DNA of 64,000 nucleotides. It comes from Atriophallophorus winterbourni (Eukaryota; Platyhelminthes; Trematoda; Plagiorchiida; Microphallidae). The notes beneath the pieces are model-generated. The model was not told the origin of the DNA. It saw nothing but the letters and a program-made list of their open reading frames with translations, and searched no databases. The DNA is taken from assembly GCA_013407085.1 (NCBI GenBank), contig JACCGJ010005106.1, forward strand, positions 116,662-180,661, in the 5' to 3' direction. A program made the translations under genes and the position numbers. Shown one piece after another: positions 45,101 to 49,600 of this stretch (position 1 is the stretch's first letter; each line of letters opens with the position of its first letter).

Positions 45101-46409
45101 TTTGGTATGGTATGGTATGAAATCACAAGCCTGATCCAGGCAAAGTGCCGCACAGTCAGAGACTGCACGTGGGCTAAGATACTGTCAGGTTGCCCAGTCC
45201 TAGACAGATATAAGAAAGAAAAAAGAACAGGAAATGGTAGTGAAACTGCAGCCTGTTTCAGCATGCAGCTCACTACCGTTGGCCAATCAATTTAGCATGG
45301 TGTTAGCCGCACAGCACATAAATGCTGCACGATTGCACATCCGTGCACTCACGGAGATCGCATGCTTTCGGATTTCCATGTACAAATGCACTTAGAGTGC
45401 TAACCTGCTAAAACCTAATTCACTGACATACGCAAGTTTATAACAGACACATGCAGGATGTGATGAATAACTACGGTTCCAGGTACCTGGGCCTGTACTG
45501 CGTCGTGTTTGTGAAACTGGTTTTATATGGTGGCCTGATAATGCATGGTATTCTTAACGGAGTGCTTCTGATCATTGGAACGCAGCCGTTTGTTTCCTGT
45601 TTCTTAGACAATTTCAACTCCAGTGCGTTAAATTTCCGATGCTCACATTGCTCCACGTCAGGTCATGAACACAACTTTTTTGCAGTCCGTGATGGTGATG
45701 ATGACTTTGTTTCAACTAGTGGATGGTCTACAAAGCTCGCCCATGTTCCTGGAATGATGTGCACTCCTTTATTTATCAAAGCAAGCCTCAGTTTTGAATA
45801 ATAAATGATAATCTTCCGGTTGTGGTGTGTAAGTGCGTGGGGATGTGACTAAAACATTACATTGACCATCCATGGGCGCCTCGAGCGCTTAACCACGAAT
45901 CACTTTGTGATTCTGTGTTTCAATATCGTGGCTTCAACGTCTAACTTTGTTTACCACTATACCACTGTTTCAGGGCTCCGTAAACCTAATATTACTTTGT
46001 TCATCCATAAGCGCCTTGCGTGCTTGACCACGAATCACTATGTGATTCTATGTTTGAACATCGTGGATCGTTGTACGAACCCTATGCAACAGCGCATTCA
46101 AGTATAACCTTGTTTACCATTTATCCACTGTTTCAAGGCTCACTGAAACTCATCTTACTGTTTCCACCTGATGACGGCAAACAGCCGGACACCGGTTGTG
46201 ACATTTAAGTCTGGGGAATGTGAGCAGCACATTACAATGTCCTTTCTCATTTCACAAATTCTCAATTAGCGATTATACTCAGTTGCTTCTCATTTTCTTG
46301 CAGTTACGAACTGGTCTGGCAATTTTATCCAATCAAGTCCCGTCCTGATCCGGTGGTGGCCATCGATTTGCTTTTGATCACAATCCTCTGCAAATCTCAG
46401 CTTGATTGA
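15635..46409 (+). CDS. ASPM: ASPM / abnormal spindle ortholog, 23 coding exons, 1904 aa
   Basis: The spindle-pole and midbody microtubule-organising protein. Coding exons: 15635-15925, 17400-17693, 19021-19228, 21068-21331, 22118-22450, 23412-23666, 24711-24847, 26269-26444, 27906-28090, 29446-29705, 32143-32337, 32414-32688, 34754-34913, 36459-36686, 36766-36981, 37173-37403, 37658-37888, 38036-38260, 41648-41866, 42030-42483, 42903-43420, 44775-45028, 46304-46409. All introns are GT-AG, every phase matches and the sum is 5715 nt. Domains: ASH (about 50-190), CH1 (464-714), CH2 (715-905), about 24 IQ motifs (930-1520), and a C-terminal helical domain containing CNRSVP. Length is close to fly Asp and shorter than vertebrate ASPM, which has many more IQs. 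No stop or frameshift breaks it. No AATAAA is seen shortly after the stop. Confidence 0.92.
16410..16640 (+). mobile_element. SINE-like element, copy (ASPM intron 1)
   Basis: Full length, starts GCACGGATGTACAATCGTGC. Internal stem GGTAGTGAG (16478-16486) pairs perfectly with CTCACTACC (16511-16519). The tail runs into a CA repeat. Confidence 0.85.
17400..17693 (+). CDS. ASPM: ASPM exon 2: second half of ASH domain
   Basis: Acceptor TACAAACAG, donor CAG|GTAGCC, phase 0 at both ends. VRIQRGLPKEEFVVDW and CLLRITWNPIGRQLKDVL continue the beta-sandwich ASH fold, ending VVGRVHYESDKFDQ. Residues 98-195. Confidence 0.85.
18336..18732. repeat. 48-bp inverted repeat pair bracketing an ORF (ASPM intron 2)
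   Basis: Left arm 18336-18383, right arm 18685-18732; the right arm is the reverse complement of the left with 46 of 48 positions matching. The 301-bp spacer holds most of a 119-codon ORF (18389-18748). No flanking target duplication is evident. It could be a small DNA transposon or fold-back element. Confidence 0.75.
18389..18748 (+). CDS. Unknown acidic helical ORF inside the inverted repeat
   Basis: MQRKIRELGMKADYEADDDL at the start, then leucine/glutamate-rich helical sequence (FEVDELEVEEKTLHQQM) and a stop after the right arm. I do not recognise the family. It is on the same strand as ASPM but has no splice phase that fits. The last ~22 residues are encoded by the repeat arm. It may be a transposon relic or a chance ORF; the lysine/glutamate-rich composition looks protein-like. 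Confidence 0.35.
   Translation: MQRKIRELGMKADYEADDDLRLMIVPLNDVVDIIEILTESMPQIERMNEMLSFLNISLFEVDELEVEEKTLHQQMASDLQASAGVHIKQKNKYAEICARTSRAIQRYSTTERLTLSNWG
19021..19228 (+). CDS. ASPM: ASPM exon 3: linker
   Basis: Acceptor TTCCTCACAG, donor ATCG|GTTAGT, leaving phase 1. Arg/Thr/Ser-rich linker (FPTPRTTTARRSISYDRVFA). The family is poorly conserved here, so support comes mainly from splice sites and phase. Confidence 0.75.
19229..21067. other. ASPM intron 3: no gene seen
   Basis: 1.8 kb of intron. Apart from the degenerate SINE-like copy at 20721 I see no coding signal; small open frames lack motifs. Confidence 0.5.
20721..20876 (+). mobile_element. SINE-like element, degenerate copy
   Basis: Diverged, with CATGCCTGGCTACCTGACAG and GGCACTCTGCCTG retained. 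Located in ASPM intron 3. Confidence 0.55.
21068..21331 (+). CDS. ASPM: ASPM exon 4: Pro/Ser-rich linker
   Basis: Acceptor TTTCTCTTCAG, donor GGAA|GTAAGT; completes the phase-1 codon as GAG. Low-complexity Pro/Ser/Thr sequence (FKPPPSPVSYSPRRASSC). Such Ser/Thr-Pro tracts in ASPM are likely mitotic phosphorylation targets (inference). Confidence 0.75.
21573..21669 (+). mobile_element. SINE-like element, tail half
   Basis: 5'-truncated copy starting TCTACGCCTGGGCAACCTGA, ending TTTCATACCATACT. It faces the minus copy at 21768 tail to tail. Confidence 0.75.
21768..22014 (-). mobile_element. SINE-like element, full copy (ASPM intron 4)
   Basis: Reads from a GGTATGGTATGATG tail to GATTGCACACCCGT. 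The internal stem GGTAGTGAG with CTTACTACC has one mismatch. It lies ~100 bp before the exon 5 acceptor. Confidence 0.83.
22118..22450 (+). CDS. ASPM: ASPM exon 5: pre-CH region
   Basis: Acceptor CATATTTGCAG, donor AAAG|GTTGGT, phase 1 in and out. LSERGLTEWLNSVFAPC is the conserved helix before the CH domains in ASPM, followed by ALDKARQLISSS. Residues about 353-463. A minus-strand SINE-like copy ends ~100 bp upstream of the acceptor. Confidence 0.85.
22636..22735 (-). mobile_element. RTE family B 3'-end fragment
   Basis: TTTGTGCGACTATCTCCTCC and GGAGGATGAATCGGCTT match 29998-30035, the 3' end of the RTE at 29990. A TTACTTTACTTTTC tail lies on its left. Confidence 0.6.
22740..23230. repeat. 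Unclassified dispersed repeat (ASPM intron 5)
   Basis: Part of this GC-richer stretch recurs at 44030-44110: CTTGGTTGTCAGAGGCTAT is shared, with flanking similarity (AGAAG-AGTTCCGCC). It may be LINE-derived, but no conserved protein motif was identified. Confidence 0.4.
23412..23666 (+). CDS. ASPM: ASPM exon 6: start of CH1
   Basis: Acceptor CAATACTTCCAG, donor TCAG|GTTTGT. HLVDLLNNYASVWLRLAVDA aligns with the conserved first CH helix of ASPM. It ends in a Ser/Lys-rich insert (KESSTKSSSSSKS). Confidence 0.87.
24408..24506 (+). mobile_element. SINE-like element, tail half
   Basis: Starts ATATCTGTCTAGGCCTGGGC, ends GTGCATCCATACCAC; 5'-truncated, in ASPM intron 6. Confidence 0.75.
24711..24847 (+). 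CDS. ASPM: ASPM exon 7: CH1 core helix
   Basis: Acceptor TATTCTTACAG, donor AAG|GTTGGT. KRFLILVWFLDRMWTNRLIE and NPCLFRLKSHIK match the strongly conserved 'LLLVxFLDxAKxxRLIDxDPCLF' segment of the family. Confidence 0.92.
25180..25390 (-). mobile_element. Degenerate SINE-like copy with adjacent LINE tail fragment
   Basis: 25180-25345 is a diverged minus-strand copy (GGCCTAGACAGATTTG retained). The following GTCGACATCAACCGATGGAG resembles the 3' end of the zinc-finger-tailed LINE at 54566. ASPM intron 7. Confidence 0.5.
25391..26268. other. ASPM intron 7 remainder: nothing recognised
   Basis: About 880 bp without coding signal or clear repeat similarity inside the window. Confidence 0.45.
26269..26444 (+). 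CDS. ASPM: ASPM exon 8: CH1
   Basis: Acceptor CCGTTTTTCAG, donor CTCAT|GTAAGC (phase 2). MLLTFSRTFLSGENNLVRHL then YQWTVTNLAVDLRDGVRLM, a hallmark ASPM/CH signature used for actin/microtubule association. Confidence 0.94.
26545..27100 (+). mobile_element. RTE-type LINE endonuclease fragment (ASPM intron 8)
   Basis: LAGDMNAQFSRLDATESQLG and QQCANWRPPNDDQPRTQINH are the Asp/Asn and QIDH-type motifs of the RTE apurinic endonuclease; VDSDHALL follows after a frameshift near 26860. It is cut at 27100 by a simple repeat. Confidence 0.78.
27100..27212. repeat. (AT)n followed by (ATGT)n microsatellite
   Basis: About 65 bp of alternating AT with one TTA interruption, then about 45 bp of ATGT units. 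It lies between the RTE endonuclease fragment and a SINE-like copy in intron 8. Confidence 0.95.
27227..27334 (+). mobile_element. SINE-like element, tail half
   Basis: Starts CCCCTCACATCTGTCTAG, ends TGCTTTCACATCAT, followed by a short AT repeat and an inverted copy. It can pair with 27351-27460. Confidence 0.78.
27351..27569 (-). mobile_element. SINE-like element, near full copy
   Basis: From GATGGTATGAAGCACAAGCC to CACGATTACACATCC; a small deletion follows CCTGATCCAGGC. It is tail to tail with the previous copy. Confidence 0.8.
27906..28090 (+). CDS. ASPM: ASPM exon 9: CH1 end
   Basis: Acceptor CACTTTGCAG, donor GATG|GTAACC. KLAELLLPSMRQ and LVRFPAISRLQKIHNVGLAL, matching 'LRxPAISRLQKxHNV' of the family. 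This closes CH1. Confidence 0.94.
28348..28420 (+). mobile_element. Possible SINE-like remnant
   Basis: GTCTTGGACTGGGCAACCTA and CCACATGCAATCTACGGCTG resemble the family core. Very diverged. ASPM intron 9. Confidence 0.35.
28857..29310 (+). mobile_element. Zinc-finger-tailed LINE 3' fragment (ASPM intron 9)
   Basis: AGEEQIGLLASEHRALRERL parallels AGEEQIQLLAAERRSRRP at 54390, and GCATGAAACCACCATGTGCT parallels 54531. The 3' UTR end (GATATCGACTTATGAGGCAA) matches 54568. Decayed. Confidence 0.6.
29446..29705 (+). CDS. ASPM: ASPM exon 10: start of CH2
   Basis: Acceptor TGTTTCATAG, donor TCA|GTAAGT. DPRDIVDGHREKSLSLLWCL is the canonical second CH start (IVDGHREKTLxLLW). It ends CRSYGVS, which the next exon completes as GVS-VEN. 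Confidence 0.94.
29843..31452 (-). mobile_element. RTE family A LINE, RT to 3' end, split by an inserted RTE
   Basis: Minus strand. LDYEDGVVLLF (31380-31450, YADD box decayed), then frame 31029-31346 with FAPSMCKVLLQDIDS, SEELATVDCLTYLSS, EEISARISCATVAFRKLDHL and FRAVLLYGCQTWTL. 3' UTR to 30548, interrupted at 29990-30547 by family B, then the UTR end with a CATCATAATCATT tail complement. Same family as 11945-12785 in the opposite orientation. ASPM intron 10. Confidence 0.83.
29990..30547 (-). mobile_element. RTE family B LINE 3' fragment nested in family A
   Basis: Frame 30008-30595 on the minus strand: LHVYRAAIRPILTYGCETWP, VFDHWCLRRILNVRWDERVT and LRQHRLRWFGHILRRS, the RTE C-terminal region, ending at the 3' tail (complement of TTACTTACTTTTG). 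An identical 11-bp TAGACACAGAC flanks both sides (29979-29989 and 30548-30558), a clear target-site duplication. 5'-truncated, ORF still open, so the insertion is fairly recent. Confidence 0.9.
31453..31600 (-). repeat. Second partial RTE family A segment
   Basis: AAGCTACCGTTGCTCTGGAA to GCGTTGCTAGCAATGCAACT and TTGAGGCTTAGCGCTGTA repeat 31158-31292 in the same orientation, as a diverged tandem piece next to the larger copy. Confidence 0.65.
32143..32337 (+). CDS. ASPM: ASPM exon 11: CH2
   Basis: VENLNHSFSDGRAFCYLLHH matches 'VENFTxSFxDGRxLCYLxHHY'. The acceptor GATTTTCGCGAG has a weak polypyrimidine tract, but phase and homology fix it. Donor AAG|GTAACA. The intron after it is only 76 nt. 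Confidence 0.88.
32414..32688 (+). CDS. ASPM: ASPM exon 12: CH2 end and first IQ
   Basis: Acceptor CACATTGTAG. LSFLGGVPALLD corresponds to the 'LGGIPAM' motif, followed by LVLATLAYIASRL. The first IQ-like motif is ARILQAAWRHRRFR. Donor CAAAG|GTAGTT, phase 2. Confidence 0.9.
32689..34753. other. ASPM intron 12: no gene or repeat recognised
   Basis: 2.1 kb. Contains a strong-looking acceptor/donor pair around 33817-33835 (see rejected items) but no conserved coding segment. Confidence 0.5.
34754..34913 (+). CDS. ASPM: ASPM exon 13: two IQ motifs
   Basis: Acceptor ATCCGTTTTCAG restores the phase-2 codon. Motifs: IIRLQAVIRGFLARQRA and AMVIQAAWRRLVSRR. Donor CAG|GTATTT, phase 0. IQ motifs bind calmodulin or myosin-light-chain-like proteins. 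Confidence 0.88.
35085..35700 (-). mobile_element. LINE (CR1-like) C-terminal fragment (ASPM intron 13)
   Basis: Minus frame 35295-35627: CVPADDIRDTIVDRHFRECN, STRSYYVIPYSRTNKFRNSF and VPYLARYMVDQ, matching the conserved post-RT C-terminal tail of CR1/Jockey ORF2. The 3' UTR extends to a TCTTCTCTTCACTTCTC tail (complement at 35085-35100). Confidence 0.65.
36459..36686 (+). CDS. ASPM: ASPM exon 14: three-IQ module
   Basis: Acceptor GGCTACAG, donor AAG|GTAACT, phase 0-0, 76 codons. IQ: AAIVCQRYCRGFLARR, VVLQAHWRGYLVRS, ARTIQCWWRSRLVRLR. Confidence 0.9.
36766..36981 (+). CDS. ASPM: ASPM exon 15: three-IQ module
   Basis: Acceptor TTTATCAG, donor CGA|GTAAGC, phase 0-0, 72 codons. IQ: ATINIQKYARSYLARKR, AVKIQSQWRAYCCRQ, VLKIQLWWRAVHHEK. 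The preceding intron is 79 nt. Confidence 0.92.
37173..37403 (+). CDS. ASPM: ASPM exon 16: three-IQ module
   Basis: Acceptor TGCGTTTCAG, donor CAG|GTTTGT, phase 0-0, 77 codons. IQ: AAICLQRYTRGFLVRK, ATLIQSVWRGHRARR, VVRIQSWWRMVLERS. Confidence 0.92.
37658..37888 (+). CDS. ASPM: ASPM exon 17: three-IQ module
   Basis: Acceptor CATTTTTAG, donor CAA|GTTAGT, phase 0-0, 77 codons. IQ: AIILIQAHVRSFLARR, SCVIQSYWRGYCVRS, AISIQAWWRSVVCVS. Confidence 0.92.
38036..38260 (+). CDS. ASPM: ASPM exon 18: three-IQ module
   Basis: Acceptor CCCACATAG, donor CAG|GTTTGT, phase 0-0, 75 codons. IQ: AIVFMQTHTRAYLARL, ATVIQTHWRGYCCRTR, ALRIQSWWRAVVAVK. A SINE-like fragment starts ~40 bp into the following intron. 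Confidence 0.92.
38301..38385 (+). mobile_element. SINE-like element, tail fragment
   Basis: TCCAGGCCGGGGCAAACCTG to GGATCAGGCTTGTTCTTTGA, with an internal deletion after AACCTG. It begins ~40 bp after ASPM exon 18. Confidence 0.7.
38470..38656 (+). mobile_element. SINE-like element, diverged copy
   Basis: Starts CGGGTGTGCAACTATGCGGT, ends GCGCTTTCATACATAC. Mid-part shortened. ASPM intron 18. Confidence 0.7.
39432..39710 (+). CDS. Unassigned ORF in ASPM intron 18
   Basis: About 90 codons: FHRRLKRLYNLPLSDWLFIA, IRWVHVHRTPHGVMKSV and SGIILADNKSGLGYWYKLG. The composition looks coding (few rare residues, conserved-looking Trp/Gly), but I do not recognise it. It has no matching splice phase for ASPM. 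It could be a fragment of an unrecognised transposon or a retropseudogene. Confidence 0.3.
   Translation, partial: QIHLSLFKVLTSRFHRRLKRLYNLPLSDWLFIAHRPIRWVHVHRTPHGVMKSVRSMFHTYYCPSYMVKKNPSGIILADNKSGLGYWYKLGPG
40340..40690 (-). mobile_element. RTE family A RT fragment (ASPM intron 18)
   Basis: Minus frame 40442-40648: HTVSGVRQGCPIFLFLFNFV and LGYADEVVLLFES, the RT palm with YADD changed to YADE. Flanks show TCTAAAGTAGACTAAG as at 31380. Confidence 0.75.
40771..40957 (+). mobile_element. SINE-like element, 5'-shortened copy
   Basis: From GATTGATTGGCCACCGGTAG to GTGCTTTCATACCAT. Retains both arms of the internal stem (GGTAGTGAG/CTCACTACC). ASPM intron 18. Confidence 0.8.
41648..41866 (+). CDS. 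ASPM: ASPM exon 19: three-IQ module
   Basis: Acceptor GTGTTTATAG, donor AAA|GTAAAC, phase 0-0, 73 codons. IQ: SLIRLQSVIRGAQARQR, AVTIQRSFRRWIVHRR, AAKIQRWYRARTER. It follows a 3.4-kb intron full of repeats. Confidence 0.9.
42030..42483 (+). CDS. ASPM: ASPM exon 20: last IQs and start of C-terminal domain
   Basis: Acceptor GCTTTTCTAG, donor TTAG|GTGAGC (phase 1). IQ: AAVVIQNNWRQRQ, AVRIQRWWRIRGLRR, ALMIQAAWRGHLFRR. Basic linker, then KLAANLLLHSKSVSQVFQAI, the start of the conserved helical C-terminal region. The frame stays open past the donor to 42680, so intron retention would add 66 codons. Confidence 0.9.
42903..43420 (+). CDS. ASPM: ASPM exon 21: C-terminal domain
   Basis: Acceptor CATTTGCAG, donor TTA|GTGAGT. 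ELLTRLSVEVCYWCV then LFLLCNRSVPHEDILLSVTG; 'CNRSVP' and the following 'LLNLARH' match the conserved C-terminal armadillo-like part of ASPM. The middle carries a Ser-rich insert (QRSQSLCSLSSLSQLD). Residues about 1613-1785. Confidence 0.92.
43421..44774. other. ASPM intron 21: repeat traces only
   Basis: Contains a GT dinucleotide run at about 43643-43660 and a stretch at 44030-44110 shared with 23070-23130. No gene recognised. Confidence 0.5.
44775..45028 (+). CDS. ASPM: ASPM exon 22
   Basis: Acceptor TATCCTTCAG, donor CTCAG|GTATTA (phase 2). VRLFTRVCCLLSIVCDAT corresponds to the family's 'IFTKTCCLLAIL' helix; the rest is linker ending LLANLRKQLR. Confidence 0.85.
45103..45348 (-). mobile_element. 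SINE-like element, full copy (ASPM intron 22)
   Basis: Tail complement GGTATGGTATGGTATG at the left, 5' end complement GATTGCACATCCGTGC at the right. One of the best preserved copies. ACTCAGGG/ACTCACGG just outside may be a degraded target duplication. Confidence 0.85.
45867..46150. repeat. Two-unit tandem repeat, ~135-bp offset, each with a perfect 7-bp hairpin
   Basis: CATCCATGGGCGCCTCGAGC at 45867 recurs as CATCCATAAGCGCCTTGCGT at 46002. Each unit carries GAATCAC-NNN-GTGATTC (45897-45913 and 46032-46048). The second unit has ~29 extra bp. ASPM intron 22. Confidence 0.75.
46130..46245 (+). mobile_element. CR1-like LINE 3' scrap
   Basis: LLFPPDDGKQPDTGCDI then stop parallels LLSPPDDDKQPETGSGV at 53550, the end of ORF2 in that family, and GGGAATGTGAGCAGCACATT parallels 53611. 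It is joined to the tandem repeat on its left. Confidence 0.65.
46304..46409 (+). CDS. ASPM: ASPM exon 23: C-terminus and stop
   Basis: Acceptor TTTTCTTGCAG restores phase 2. YELVWQFYPIKSRPDPVVAI and DLLLITILCKSQLD, then TGA 46407-46409. This resembles the ASPM end, where a Pro-rich turn precedes a final hydrophobic helix. Confidence 0.85.
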
Positions 46410-46506
46410 TACGTGTACAAACTTGATGTATTATTATTATCTGTGTACATATTATTTATTCGTGTATGCTCATTTGTTGCATTTTTTTGTTTTCTCTTTG
46501 AATTTT

Positions 46507-46575
46507 TCGGGATTGGTCGAGTGGTTTAAGACACATGCCTTTCACTTAGATTCTCGCAATTCGAATTTCGACACG
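46507..46575 (+). tRNA. tRNA-like pseudogene or tRNA-derived SINE head
   Basis: GGTCGAGTGGTTTAAGACAC resembles an A box with D arm, a CTTTCAC segment resembles an anticodon loop, and AATTCGAATTTC resembles a B box at suitable spacing. The acceptor stem does not pair well, so this is not a functional tRNA. It begins ~100 bp after the ASPM stop. Confidence 0.35.
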
Positions 46576-47112
46576 GCGGCACATGTTTGCAAATTATCCT
46601 GCACCTTAATTTGAAACGGTTGATGGCCTCGAAACAAAACTCCGTATTTGCATGCATTTCCATCGCACGCAACTGGTTTTGTGCAGTTTGCACTCATCAG
46701 ACAGCAACAATTGTTAACCTGCCAAGGTCGATGTCCACCATGGAAGTGCATCGCGCACACACGACGATTCCATGACCAAACACACTGATTCAGGAGGATC
46801 ACTTTCTCCTTCTGCGCTCGCGTTGATAGGCAGCACTCGGCAAGCGCGAGTTGTTTCCAACTCGTTTGGTCCAACCGGTTTCATATCTGTTTTACAAAAG
46901 TATTTGTCGCGTAAGTACGGTTAGTTCAATTTTCTGCTCCCGTATAGTAGATTTTTGGACTACGAACATTGTTCATCCGGTACACATGTCTAAGTCAGTG
47001 TAGATGTCGATGTTGGACTAGAACTGACATGTTCTCTAGACCAGCTTTAGAAGTCGCTTCTGTATTAGTTCAAGACGAGAATGAATCTCCGTAACTGGAT
47101 TGCCCAGGTTCC
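46576..47112. other. Downstream flank of ASPM: nothing recognised
   Basis: About 540 bp without coding motifs. No AATAAA close to the ASPM stop was found, so the 3' UTR end is undefined. Confidence 0.4.
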
Positions 47113-47124
47113 ACCGTCTTCTCA

Positions 47125-47355
47125 CGGATGTGCAATCGTACAGTACTTCTGTGCCGGGTGGTTAACACCGCGCTAAACTGATTACCAACAGGTAGTGAGC
47201 TTCATGCTGAAACACGCTGGAGTCGCAGTACCATCTTTATTCTCTAGTTCTCATATCTGTCTAGGCCTGTGCAACCTGACAGTATTATCGCCTACGTGTA
47301 GTCTCTGACTGCGGCACTTTGCCTGGATCAGGCTTGTGCTTTCATACCATACCAT
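47125..47355 (+). mobile_element. SINE-like element, full copy with target-site duplication
   Basis: Reference copy for the family. CGGATGTGCAATCGTACAG at the 5' end; TGTCTAGGCCTGTGCAACCT in the middle; CTTTGCCTGGATCAGGCTTG then a CATACC-repeat tail. It is flanked by ACCGTCTTCTCA (47113-47124) and ACCGTCTTTTCA (47356-47367), a 12-bp duplication with one change. A short-repeat tail plus target duplication indicate LINE-mobilised retroposition. No convincing tRNA A/B boxes are seen, so the promoter origin is unknown. Confidence 0.87.
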
Positions 47356-47369
47356 ACCGTCTTTTCAAC

Positions 47370-49600
47370 TTCAAAATCAATATTGGCAATAATCAGAAAA
47401 GCAACTGCGGCAGACTAGTATCATGTCCTGCGGGGGATTTTTTACCTCAGCCTTCACCGGAGATAATTACTGGCCCTGTGGGCCTCGATGAATAAAATAA
47501 AGTGACTGAAAATTTGGCCAGATCTTGTGATCTATTTCTCCGTGAGGGTTCAACTGAATTTAATTATAAGGTGCGAAAATATCGTTCTTACTACAACTTT
47601 CGAGCTAGTTTTCGGCGCTACGATATGTGAGCCACACTAATTGGCAAGACCTACTGTGCCCTTGTTATTATTCTGTCAACGTTCGTTTCCTTATCCTTAT
47701 GATTGTTTGACTTGCAACGTTGAATCTTCATGTCTAACTGTCGGCTCACTAGTCTGTATGGTATGACGAATGCTGATCCTTTGTGGTTTCTCGCATAGTT
47801 TTAAGCGCTACGGCAAAACGTATCGCGGGAGTAGTACTTCAGGCTTATCTGGTTTGTTTATTCATGCTTATAAACAATGAATTTCTTGGTGTTCATACGC
47901 GATTCTCTTCACGTAACTGCCGTGCATTATCACGTGCTGATCAACCGAAGCATATACTTTATATTATCCACCTTAGCGTCACATTGGTCCAAGCCATAAT
48001 GCCTTTCTCGGACTTGTTCTCAAACTTGCGTCACAAAACCAAATTAGTGTTGAACACGAGTTTTCGTAATTATTTGGGAAACAGCAGTGTCGCTAAAACA
48101 AATGATAGGAAATGCCCATCAGAAATGCGTTCGTACTTCACTCGTTCGAATAAACTTCACCAATTATAGCTTGGAGATACCATCTGTCGTTACACTAGCA
48201 TTCCTGTTCTCCTCATCCCCAGGAACGTTACTATTAGAATCAAAGCGATCGCCATACTAGAGCACAGATCCCTTGCAATTTCATCTGCCAAAATTATACT
48301 AGAATGAGATGTTACTGAGTTTACCACTCCTCACTCATGCTCCGCTGTCTGATTTCCATTTTCGGCCTTCATCCGGTAGAGCAGCAAGTCTATGCTCACT
48401 GAAAAAGATGGTGAAGTGTGTTTGCATTTTTCATCCTCCCATGAAATGAAACACCCCCATTCACACAATCTCGTGCGATTTTTACGAAAATATGCATAAG
48501 AGCACCTACATACTTTACAGTTGATTAGCTCTAATACATTGAAATCCCTGTGGTGCTCAGTGAAGAGATCTGTCGGGAATACGGCTAGCTAAGTTGTATT
48601 CATTGAATTTTTTGAAAATAGTTCAAAAGATGTCCTCAACAATATATGTGAAAACTTTGAATAAATACCTACTTCTCAATCCGATGAAATTCGTTGTCGT
48701 TACATGGAAGAGATAGGTCAATTTAACCGTTAAATTCTTCATCCGGGTTTTGAACAAACATTCTACGCTGTTCTGTGTTTGACCCTCACTTTGGGGGCAC
48801 GTTTTAGTTTAAAAACAGGTGAGTAAACAAAGGTAAACTTAAATTCTACTTTTGAACTCGGTTCGTACAACGAGCCACGGTGCTCAAACAAAATCACAGC
48901 GATTCTTGTTCAAGTGCTCAAGACGCTAAAAAGACCAACGTATTGTGTAGAACACATGCGGGGGTTTCGTACGACCAATCATGTTCAGGTAACGCATCGG
49001 AAGTTTTTTATCTCCGCTTGAAGAAGGCAAACAACCAGAAATCGGTTTGGAAATGTAATTGAGGATGAGGGAGCAAAACAATACGAGAAGTTAATTTGTG
49101 TTAATAATAAAGTTCAACAATGTTATACTTGTATGCCAACTGTTATATAGGGTTCGTACAATAAAGTTCAATGTTTGATCAACTTTCCAACCTATCGGGT
49201 TTGCAAAAATAGAAACACGGGTCAAATTGTAGATACTCTTAGGCGCCAAATGAAGTATATTGTTGAAATTCGGATTATTTCCTAATAAAGTCGTTTCCTC
49301 TCTTCTGTTTTTTTATTTGGCAGTTTTCGTACGGGAACAATTAGTTTTTCAGCCAGAATTTCCTAGACTCATGGTTTCAAAAATAGGTGACCTAAGCCGC
49401 AATAAATCATTGAAATTAGAAGGCATTTACCAGCGCACACTTTGGGCGTAAGGCGTGCGATCCGTCGGCCAGGTTGAAAGCCAAAAGATCAGAGCACGTT
49501 CAAACACCGCTCAATTGCGCTGCTGATCGCATGATTTTATTACGTCGAATCCCGGGTATGTTTTATAGTTCATTTGGTCGAAATATCTGAGTAAACTCCT
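47370..49600. other. Intergenic, largely unannotatable
   Basis: AT-rich. A 128-codon open frame at 47783-48169 (KRIAGVVLQAYLVCLFMLIN; ending SNKLHQL) has no motif I recognise and no obvious codon pattern. Other frames are short. No repeat match elsewhere in the window. Confidence 0.45.

Noticed and set aside
45451..45801. 116-codon ORF (Tyr/Leu-rich) in ASPM intron 22
   Set aside because: No recognised motif or conserved splice phase; the end overlaps LINE-like sequence, so it is likely spurious.
46166..46200. Hammerhead-ribozyme-like core: CTGATGA, a 4-bp stem (CGGC/GCCG), then GACA (GAAA in the 53560 relative)
   Set aside because: The segment is the coding end of the CR1-like ORF2 (PPDDxKQPxTG). 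The sibling keeps the protein but not the stem, and no cleavage-site strand (UH flanked by stems I/III) is found.
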